A stretch of 64,000 bases of DNA from Oscillatoriales cyanobacterium (GTDB lineage: Bacteria; Cyanobacteriota; Cyanobacteriia; Cyanobacteriales; Laspinemataceae), in the NCBI GenBank assembly GCA_011390955.1, contig JAABRM010000002.1:124001-188000 (forward strand). Direction: 5' to 3'. Positions within the stretch are counted from its first letter, which is position 1; every line of letters begins with the position of its first letter. Both the position numbers and the translations under genes were made by a program. Below, piece by piece: positions 50,933 through 58,500 of this stretch. The notes beneath the pieces are model-generated. The model had not been told where the DNA came from, did not search any database, and saw only the letters and a program-made list of their open reading frames with translations.

Positions 50933-52159
50933 ATGTTACCCACCGATTTATTAAGCTTGAGAACTAATGGGGAAACAATTATCCCCAAAAACCTGCCAAT
51001 TAATCCTAAAAATTTGAGTACAGCGGAGCAAATCATCACCTGTTTCCAAGAAGCGGTGGGCTGTCCTCAAGGGGAACTGAATCGACAACTTTTTGAACTA
51101 GAAGGGGACAATACCGACTATCGGATTAAACGAGGATTTGCTCATTTATTACGCAGTAGTTTTTGTAAATTTGAAGTCATCAGTCCACTGGAACCGCAAG
51201 CACTCCGACAGAGAGTTTTTACCTTAGCAGCAGCAACGATTCCCAGTCATCAAGCCACGGAATTAACCTTAGAAAAATTAGCCAATCAACTAAGTCAAGA
51301 ACAAGAAAAAGAAATTATTCCCAGCCAAATTAAAGCGGGACTTTATGCGGATTTAGAAGAAAATAAAATTCTCACAGAATTTGCCGCCCCCACTCCAGAA
51401 GCGTTGCTACATCGATATAATCTTTCCCAAGTCCAGGGGATTTTTTACAAAGCCACTCATATTGTGATTCATGCTCACCGGAACGATCCGGGGGAATATA
51501 AACTGTTATTCCGCTATCTCAAATTATTTCAATTAATGGCTTATATTGAAGGAGACGCGGATCATGGTTTTACTATTACTATTGATGGCCCGACTAGCTT
51601 ATTTAAAGCTAATACTCGCTATGGACTAGCCCTGGCGAAAATGTTGCCCGCTTTATTGCACGTCACTAAGTGGAGTTTGTCTGCCCAATTGCAAAGCCGT
51701 GATGCTGATACGGATGAGTGGAAAAGTGGTCGGTTTACCCTAAATTCTGATTGTGATTTGGTCAGCCACTATCCCCCCGGTAAAACCTATGACAGTATGT
51801 TAGAGGAGTCATTTGTCGATCGCTGGCATCAACAGAAAACCGAGTGGCGGTTAGAAAGAGAAGTAGATTTAATTCCCATTCCCGGTAGTGTGATGATTCC
51901 TGATTTTCGGTTGGTGCATCCTGATGGGCGATCGCTGTTATTTGAAATCGTCGGTTATTGGCGTCCAGAATACTTACGCAAAAAATTTGCCCAAGTCAAA
52001 AAATCAGAATGTCAAAACTTGATACTCGCGGTTTCCGAACGGTTAAATTTAGAAAAAGCTGGGGTAAATATTCGGGATGTTTCGGTGTCGATTATTTGGT
52101 TCAAAGATAAACTATTGCCCAAACAAGTCCTAGACATAATTGATAAAATAGATGATTAA
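50933..52159 (+). CDS. DUF790 family nuclease (Bax1-type partner of XPB)
   Basis: A 408-residue protein of the DUF790 family, whose archaeal member Bax1 is a nuclease that binds XPB. Recognisable parts are MLPTDLLSLRTNGETIIPK, RIKRGFAHLLRSSFCKFE, the central RYNLSQVQGIFYKA and the nuclease core IPDFRLVHPDGRSLLFEIVGYW with the Asp and Glu of a PD-(D/E)XK site. The C-terminal KSECQNLILAVSERLN completes the fold. It is codirectional with the XPB-type helicase, and only the opposite-strand xisHI genes lie between. A joint role as helicase-nuclease is strongly suggested by the pairing. Confidence 0.9.
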   Translation: MLPTDLLSLRTNGETIIPKNLPINPKNLSTAEQIITCFQEAVGCPQGELNRQLFELEGDNTDYRIKRGFAHLLRSSFCKFEVISPLEPQALRQRVFTLAAATIPSHQATELTLEKLANQLSQEQEKEIIPSQIKAGLYADLEENKILTEFAAPTPEALLHRYNLSQVQGIFYKATHIVIHAHRNDPGEYKLLFRYLKLFQLMAYIEGDADHGFTITIDGPTSLFKANTRYGLALAKMLPALLHVTKWSLSAQLQSRDADTDEWKSGRFTLNSDCDLVSHYPPGKTYDSMLEESFVDRWHQQKTEWRLEREVDLIPIPGSVMIPDFRLVHPDGRSLLFEIVGYWRPEYLRKKFAQVKKSECQNLILAVSERLNLEKAGVNIRDVSVSIIWFKDKLLPKQVLDIIDKIDD

Positions 52160-52163
52160 ATTT

Positions 52164-52186
52164 CGGGTGGGCAAAATTTGCCCACC
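52164..52186. terminator. GGGTGGGCAA palindrome between converging genes
   Basis: GGGTGGGCAAA and TTTGCCCACC arms are almost contiguous. It lies five bases after the DUF790 stop and faces the end of brnA. Confidence 0.6.
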
Positions 52187-52219
52187 AGACGAAATACTGG
52201 ACTATATTTCTATGGGTAA

Positions 52220-52474
52220 TTACATTTTTTGTTGCTGATGATTCACATAGGAACGCAGAACCGTATTGATCAAAGATTGATACCCTTTTCCTTGACTTTT
52301 AAACCAGTCTAAAACGTCAGCGTCTATCCGAACCGAAATCGCTTTTTTCTTAAGCGGTTTCACCATTTTCGCTTGTTCCCAGAAGCGATCGTCTAACTCA
52401 GGAATATCAGAAGTATCAATCGCCGAATCTGGAATATTTTGTAACTCTTTAAGTCGTTCGTCTGAGATACTCAT
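52220..52474 (-). CDS. brnA: BrnA family antitoxin
   Basis: An 84-residue protein. The central KKKAISVRIDADVLDWFKSQGKGYQSLINTVLRSYV is a ribbon-helix-helix motif characteristic of BrnA antitoxins, and an acidic DDRFWEQAKMVKP segment precedes it. BrnA binds the toxin and the shared promoter. It overlaps the brnT gene by 26 bases and is translated from the same message. It represses itself in known systems; a candidate operator is at 52733-52748. Confidence 0.92.
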   Translation of the reverse strand: MSISDERLKELQNIPDSAIDTSDIPELDDRFWEQAKMVKPLKKKAISVRIDADVLDWFKSQGKGYQSLINTVLRSYVNHQQQKM

Positions 52475-52733
52475 TGTATTCTTTTCTCTCTTTTGGGGTA
52501 GCTTTTCGAGCCGAAATTAAACGAATATAACCTTGCCTTTCTACATGGGCAACTGTCACAATGACTACGCCTCGGATTACACCAATACTAATTTCTCTAA
52601 TCTCTCCATAGTCGAATCGATCGTCAACAGCGGTAAAAGCAATGCCGTTGAATATTTCTTGGGCTTCTTCAAAGCTGATGCCATGTTTTTGCTGATTTTG
52701 TTGATTTTTGTTCTCATCCCATTCAAAATTCAT
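52449..52733 (-). CDS. brnT: BrnT family toxin
   Basis: A 94-residue toxin with the standard BrnT layout: MNFEWDENKNQQNQQKHGISFEEAQEIF at the N-terminus and IRLISARKATPKERKEY near the C-terminus. It is a RelE-like ribonuclease that stops translation in studied systems. The start is set at the ATG at 52733, which fits the family N-terminus; an ATG three codons upstream at 52742 is the alternative. The long open upstream extension contains the promoter palindromes and is not coding. An extended -10 box lies 28 bases before the start. Confidence 0.92.
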   Translation of the reverse strand: MNFEWDENKNQQNQQKHGISFEEAQEIFNGIAFTAVDDRFDYGEIREISIGVIRGVVIVTVAHVERQGYIRLISARKATPKERKEYNEYLRRTT

Positions 52734-52766
52734 TTTGTACATACAAAACGTATATACACGATTATA
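52733..52766 (-). promoter_or_regulatory. Promoter and operator of brnTA
   Basis: On the minus strand an extended -10 box TGCTATAAT lies at about 52761-52769. Downstream, TTTTGTA and TACAAAA are perfect seven-base arms around two central bases (52733-52748) and touch the start codon. The position suits repression by the BrnA protein. Confidence 0.6.
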
Positions 52767-52779
52767 GCATAGAAGAGTA

Positions 52780-52850
52780 TTAGGGTGGGCAAAATTTGCC
52801 CACCCTACGAAATGCTTAAATGTAGGGTGGGCATTGCCCACCCTACGAAA
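52780..52850. repeat. Two GTAGGGTGGGCA palindromes in tandem
   Basis: TAGGGTGGGCAAAATTTGCC... and GTAGGGTGGGCATTGCCCAC... lie side by side, each followed by GAAATG. They sit just upstream of the brnTA promoter. Confidence 0.9.
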
Positions 52851-53167
52851 TGTTGTTCAAAATTACCTGAAATGCGCTGAACAACAGAGGATCTAATGTA
52901 TTCTAATGTGTTTTAAGTCTTAGTAAATTAATGCTGAAAAATTCTAGAGAGGGAAAAACCGGATCGAAAAACACAACTAAGTGAGATATCCTCTGCTTTT
53001 TCAAGGAAAATAACCTTAGCTTAAGAGAATTGAAACCCACCGTGTTTCTATCCATCCCATCCCTGAAACAGCAGAGGTTTTCCCACCTGAGTCTGAATCT
53101 ATCCTACACTTTTAAATATTTGTGTTGAAGCGATTCAGGCATTGAAATTCATATCGCTGAATGTTAA
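52851..53167. other. Intergenic, downstream of apcC, with long-range inverted repeat
   Basis: CCTCTGCTTTTTCAAGG (52990-53006) is mirrored by CCCTGAAACAGCAGAGG (53061-53077) with 54 bases between. This may form the 3' end structure of the apc message. No gene was seen. Confidence 0.5.
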
Positions 53168-53371
53168 TTACAGCAAGCCAGTGTTGGCTCCGGGCGTACC
53201 AGTGGCCAATTTAACCTTAATAATTTTGCCACCCATTTTCATAATTCTTTGCTGTTCACTAAACCAGTTATCATAAGGCACTAACTTGGTGAAGTAAGTG
53301 TTTTGCAATTCTCGTTGGGTACGAATACGAGTTTGACTTGGGACGCAAGCCGTCACCTTGAACATACGCAT
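53168..53371 (-). CDS. apcC: Allophycocyanin core linker LC7.8
   Basis: A 67-residue linker of the standard ApcC length. It begins MRMFKVTACVPSQTRIRTQRELQNTYFTKLVPY and ends KIIKVKLATG. It fills the centre of allophycocyanin trimers at the ends of the phycobilisome core on the thylakoid surface. It is the third gene of the apcABC cluster, 212 bp after apcB. A long hairpin in this gap may set a lower expression level than apcA and apcB. Confidence 0.97.
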   Translation of the reverse strand: MRMFKVTACVPSQTRIRTQRELQNTYFTKLVPYDNWFSEQQRIMKMGGKIIKVKLATGTPGANTGLL

Positions 53372-53435
53372 GAGTTTTTTCTCCTGATGTAATTGAGAAA
53401 ATTGTAAATGTCAATTGAGATTATCAAAATTAAAG

Positions 53436-53525
53436 GCAGGGAGTCGAGAGTCAATCCTAGCTCGTCAAAACTCATCGCTGAGATAAGCCTTCGACCAGCT
53501 AGAACTCACTCTTGACTTCCCTGAC
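53436..53525 (-). promoter_or_regulatory. Long hairpin between apcB and apcC
   Basis: About 30 bases on each side pair with few mismatches: GGGAGTCGAGAGTCAATCCT... with the mirrored TAGAACTCACTCTTGACTTCCC. The hairpin could slow transcription or protect the apcAB message end, as is known for phycobilisome operons. Confidence 0.7.
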
Positions 53526-53583
53526 CTTAATAGACTCAAGACAATGCTATGATTTGTAGCATTTCCCTGTCAGGGTGGCGGTC

Positions 53584-54069
53584 TTAGCTCAAGCCAGAGC
53601 TAATGTAGTCGAAGTAAACACCCATTTCTTTGCCAGCGTCAGGGCCGACCAGAGAAGCGGTGACTTCTTTCATGGCTTGGATGGCTTGCACGGTAGAACC
53701 GATGGGTACACCCAGGGAGTTGTAGGTTTCCTTCAAACCGTTGAGCACGCGCTCATCCAGGATGGAAGGATCGCCAGCTAACATAGCATAAGTAGCGTAG
53801 CGCAGGTAGTAATCCAAGTCGCGAATGCAAGCAGCATAACGACGAGTGGTGTACATATTGCCACCGGGACGGGTGACATCACTGTACAGTAAGGACTTGG
53901 CCACAGCTTCCTTGACGATGGTAGCGGCATTGGCGCTGATGGTGGTTGCAGCACGAACGCGCAGTTCGCCGGTTGCGAAGTAAGACTTGAGCTTGGCCAA
54001 GGAAGAGCTATCGAGGTACTTACCTTGGACGTCGGAGGAGTTAATTACAGCGGTAATTGCGTCTTGCAT
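53584..54069 (-). CDS. apcB: Allophycocyanin beta subunit
   Basis: A 161-residue phycobiliprotein, usual length. Cys81 in [16 protein letters not shown] binds phycocyanobilin, and Asn71 in GGNMYT is the residue methylated in beta subunits. It pairs with ApcA in the phycobilisome core and passes light energy to chlorophyll. It follows apcA by 81 bp on the same strand and is surely cotranscribed. Confidence 0.98.
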   Translation of the reverse strand: MQDAITAVINSSDVQGKYLDSSSLAKLKSYFATGELRVRAATTISANAATIVKEAVAKSLLYSDVTRPGGNMYTTRRYAACIRDLDYYLRYATYAMLAGDPSILDERVLNGLKETYNSLGVPIGSTVQAIQAMKEVTASLVGPDAGKEMGVYFDYISSGLS

Positions 54070-54150
54070 TGTTTTGATGATTCCTTAAACTGCTTAATCT
54101 GTTAACAATTGGCTAAAAGGTGCGGAAAGAATTAATCAGAGGATTAACTC

Positions 54151-54636
54151 TTAGGACATGGCACCAATTACATAGTCAAAGTAGGCAGACGCTTCGGCAG
54201 CATCTTCGGCAGAAAGCAAAGAGGAAGCAGCTTCCTTCATTTCACGGACGCCTTGTGCCACTGCATCAATGGGGGTGCCCAGAGACTTGTACATTTCACG
54301 AACACCAACGATGCCGATTTCTTCGATGGGGGTGACATCACCAGCGATGATTCCGTAGGTGACGAGACGCAGGTAGTAGTCCAGGTCACGCAGGCAGGTG
54401 GCGGTCATTTGTTCGCCGTAGGCGTTTCCACCAGGAGACACCACGTCGGGACGTTTTTGGAACAGACGATCGCCAGCGGTTTTGACGATGCGTTCACGAG
54501 ATTCACTGAGAATTTGAACGATGCGTAGGCGCTTTTCGCCGGTGGTGACAAAGCTCTTGATCCGATCTAATTCGCCTGGGCTCAGGTAACGAGCTTCAGC
54601 ATCGGCATTCACGATGGATTTCGTGACGATACTCAT
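54151..54636 (-). CDS. apcA: Allophycocyanin alpha subunit
   Basis: A 161-residue phycobiliprotein with Cys81 in [19 protein letters not shown] as the bilin attachment site. With ApcB it forms the trimers of the phycobilisome core. A strong GGAGGGAG ribosome site lies six bases before the ATG. The 450-bp upstream region should contain the light-regulated promoter. apcE, which often lies directly upstream of apcA, is here separated from it by about 7 kb. Confidence 0.98.
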   Translation of the reverse strand: MSIVTKSIVNADAEARYLSPGELDRIKSFVTTGEKRLRIVQILSESRERIVKTAGDRLFQKRPDVVSPGGNAYGEQMTATCLRDLDYYLRLVTYGIIAGDVTPIEEIGIVGVREMYKSLGTPIDAVAQGVREMKEAASSLLSAEDAAEASAYFDYVIGAMS

Positions 54637-55091
54637 TAATTACTCCCTCCAAAAGAGAATGATGTCCAGATAGGCCAAAGATTAATCTGGGTTGTGAACT
54701 TGGGTGAGAAAGCCGAGATTCTTTAAGTTTTTTTACTTAGAGACTCATAGCATGAGTATCTCTGCTGCCCCCGACAATATTGTACGGGATAACGTCACCC
54801 AAAGAAACTCAATTCAGTTTTTCTTTGACTCTAGTTTGTAAGTATCGCTATTTTGCAGCATTAGGTTAACACTTTGGCGATTTGCTTAATATTTTTTTAC
54901 AAATCCGCTCATTTTTGGCCGATTCCCCCAGACGCCTAATGAACCTCTTATGCTTTAAATCCAATAGTTTCAGCGATTTATCTCCCTAGATTTAATGTGA
55001 TTGGTGATTGGATATTGAACAATTCTCCCCCCCCAATAACAAACAACCAAGAACAAATAACAAGTAACCAATAACCAATAACCAATAACCA
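54637..55091. other. Upstream region of apcA and heptamer tail
   Basis: A CAAAGAAACT/AGTTTTTCTTTG hairpin (54800-54827) lies in the leader or promoter area. From about 55035 to 55091 there is an ACCAATA/ACAAATA heptamer array next to the DUF2237 stop codon. No gene was seen. Confidence 0.5.
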
Positions 55092-55454
55092 TCAAATTGC
55101 ATATTTTTGCAAATCTTCCAGGGACACAAATTGCAGGGCTTTTTCATGGGTGGCGGCAAGAATGACGGGGGGCGCCACGCCAGCTTCCAGGGCTTCTTGC
55201 CAGCGGCTGGCACATAAACACCAGCGATCGCCCGGTTTTAGTCCCGGAAATTGATAGGCAGGCATGGGGGTGGATAAATCGTTGCCACGAGATTTGGTAA
55301 ATTCGAGGAATTCCTCGGTGACTTGGGCACAGATGACATGGCTGCCAAAATCCATCGGGCCGGTTTTGCAACAGCCGTCGCGATAAAATCCGGTGACGGG
55401 ATTGGTACAGCAAGTTTCCAGGGTTTCGCCTAAGACGTTTTTTGCTTCAGCCAT
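55092..55454 (-). CDS. DUF2237 family protein
   Basis: A 120-residue soluble protein of the DUF2237 family. It has the typical NVLGETLETCCTNPVTGFYRDGCC cysteine-rich opening, the HVICAQVTEEFLEFTKSRGNDLSTP segment and GDRWCLCASRWQEA. Six or more cysteines may bind metal or form disulfides. Function is unknown. It follows the giant kinase gene by 65 bp on the same strand and may share its transcript. Confidence 0.88.
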   Translation of the reverse strand: MAEAKNVLGETLETCCTNPVTGFYRDGCCKTGPMDFGSHVICAQVTEEFLEFTKSRGNDLSTPMPAYQFPGLKPGDRWCLCASRWQEALEAGVAPPVILAATHEKALQFVSLEDLQKYAI

Positions 55455-55519
55455 AAGTAATTCTGATGTGATGCTTGGATGGATTGCTTTAAACCTATTA
55501 GTCTATTATGTTCACCCAC

Positions 55520-58500
55520 TTATATAGAAGCAATTCTGGGGGAAATGGGAATTTCTATGATAAATTCGGTGCCTTGATTGATTTGACTTTCATAAGTTAA
55601 TTGCCCTCCATGTTGTTCGACGATAATTTGGTAGCTGGTGGAGAGTCCTAACCCTGTCCCTTGTCCCACGGGTTTGGTGGTGAAAAATGGATCGAATATG
55701 TTGCCTTTAATCGCTTCTGGAATACCCGCCCCATTGTCCCGAATCAAAATTCTCACGGTATTTTGAGCAGTTCTTTCGGTGGCAATCTCGATTTTAGGGG
55801 CAGACTGAGAAGGCGATCGCACTTCCGCTAAAGCATCGATCGCATTAGTCAAAAGATTGAAAAACACTTGATTTAATTGGGCAGGATAGCAGGTGACTTC
55901 AGGAATATGGCCATAGTGTTTAATGATTTTTACCGAGGGCTGATTTGCTTCACCGTTAATCCGACTTTGCAATAACATTAAACTGCTGTCGATACTGACA
56001 TGAATATCCACGGGTTTCATTTCGGCTTCATCTAACCGGGAGAAAGTGCGTAATCCTTGGACAATCTTGGCAATGCGATCGCAGCCATATTTCATGGAAG
56101 TCAATAACTCTTTCACATCAACTCGCAGATAGTCCAAATCCATATCTTCAATTTTCTCTTGAATCATGGGACTGGGATGGGGCATTTCCTGCTCATAAGA
56201 GGAAATCAGGTCGATTAACTCATCAAAATAATTCTGGGCATGAATCAAATTGCCAGAAATAAAATTAATGGGGTTATTAATTTCATGGGCAATTCCCCCA
56301 ACCATGCGTCCCAATCCAGACATTTTTTCAGATTGAATCAATCGGACTTGGGTGCGATGCAACTTGTTTAGAGTTTGGGATAACTTCTGATTCTTTTGTT
56401 CTAATTCCTCAGTCCGTTGCTGCACTTTTTCTTCCAAGGAAGCATAAAGCCGAGAATTTTCTAAAGAAATCGCTGCCTGGGTGGAGATCATTTGCAATAT
56501 TTCCATGCGTTTCGTGGTAAACACCCCAGTCGCCAAATTATTCTCTAGATAAACTAAGGCAATTAACCGTCCTTGATTTAATAGCGGAATACAGAGAATT
56601 GATTTGGGTTGATGGGTTTTAAAGTAAGAGTCGTTACTTTGGCTAATTTCTTGACTAGCATTTTGATAAACCAAAGGTTTTTTGGTGCGAATCACATATT
56701 GAATAATTGACTTGGGAAGCTGATTTTGCACTGGGACTGAATTCAATAGCGCCGTTTGCTCATTTCCTTGCACTTCTCCAATAGCTTCGATTTTCCAGTT
56801 ATCTAACTTGACATAACTTTTGTTACTGGAATTTAAGATTAAATACCCCCGTTGGGCTCCGGCAGTTTTAATCAAAATCGTCATTAAATTTTTCAAAAGT
56901 TCTTCTAAGTCTAAACACCGAGAAATAATTTGATAATTTTTCGCCAATGCCCCATAATCTAAAAAAATATTAGCATTATTATCCCCGGCATAAGATGAAG
57001 TTGTTGTGGTGTTAAACTCAGGAACATTACCAGTTTGGACGATATATTGAGAGTAGTCGGCTTCCAGTTGTTTTAATTTGGTTTTAGCCCCCCAGAGATC
57101 GTAGCAAGAGTAACTCTGGCTGAGGTAAATTTTGGCAAAGTGTTCTTTGCCTAAAGCCAGATAAAAATAACCGGCCATTTCATTGGCTAATGCCTCATCT
57201 TGGAGAAATTGATTTTCTTTGGCTAAGGCGATCGCGCGATCGTATAAATCCATTGCTTCGAGAATATTTTCATTCCTCCGCGCTTGTTCCGCTTCGATCA
57301 GCAGCAACTTATGTTGGAAATTTTCCGGACAACTTTTCACCCATTGGCTAATCGTTTGCTGATTTTTGGTGATTTCATTCAGATAAAGATACCAATTGGG
57401 CTGATTTAACATCAGTAAGGAAGCATAATAGTAATATTCTGAGGATAAAGTAAATCCCAAGATACTGGTTAAGATTTTTTTTGCTGGGTTGATATATAGG
57501 ATTCCTTGGGCAAAATCCTGGGTGATACAACAGAGTTGCATTTGACAGATATAATAAATCGTCAAAGCAAACAAGGATTCGGAAGATTTACAGCGATTAA
57601 CAAATTCGCGATCGCTACCATCGTTATCACTGGCAATTGCCCGTTCAATTTCTTCGGCATCAGCCCCCACCAAGGGAACGATTAGCTTTTTTATCGCTAA
57701 TAGGATATCTATCCCTAATTGATTTTTGCTAGTTAAGGCAAAAGATAAATAATGATTTAAATCCTTTAAAATCCCAGGCAAAGACAAGCCTTGAATCAGT
57801 TTATTACTGACATTGCCAAATAGATTATATCCAGCGAATTGAATTTCGCCAGATTTCAATCCCGCTTGATATCCTTCTAAATTAATTTGCTCAAGTCCTT
57901 TCATCGGTTTACACCAAGGAGCAATCCAACTCGCTAATAATAAACAAGCTTGACATTTTTGCGAATCACTGCCGAATTTTTGGCTCAGGTCTACCGCAAT
58001 AACTCCTAGTTGATATCCTAATTGGTAATTGCCCAAAGATGAGCCAACTAAAAAACCATAGTTGGCATAAGCTTTTGCTGATTCGGCAACATTGCCATAC
58101 TGGATAGAAAGCGCAACTGCTTTAACTGAAATCAGAGCATAAAGCGGAGAAGCGGTAATATAAGCCGGAGGATCGAGGCTAATTAATAATTTAATCGCCA
58201 TTTCTTGTTCTCGATCGCTAATTGTGGGTAAATTTAGCAGTGAATCCACGGAATGCTTGGCTAATTCTTTTTGCACTGCCGCCATTTTGTCTTCAATTAG
58301 AGCTTCAATGTTCTCTGGTTTTAAGTTAAAATTTAGCCAGGATAAGCCATGAATTCCCGTGGCAATTGCTTCAGGATATTGTGCCATCAAAGTGTACTGA
58401 ATAATCAATATCTTGTATAACTCAGCTTTTTCAACATTTGACCGACTATACTTTAACCCCACATCCAGATATTTTTTCGCTTGAGCGAAATTGCCATTCA

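Noticed and set aside
52743-52841. N-terminal extension of brnT up to 52841
   Set aside because: It would include the -10 box, the operator and two palindromes; the family N-terminus starts at MNFEWD.
53015-53036. Sequence resembling the end of a cyanobacterial CRISPR repeat (AAGAGAATTGAAAC)
   Set aside because: It occurs once only, with no second repeat at spacer distance and no cas gene nearby.
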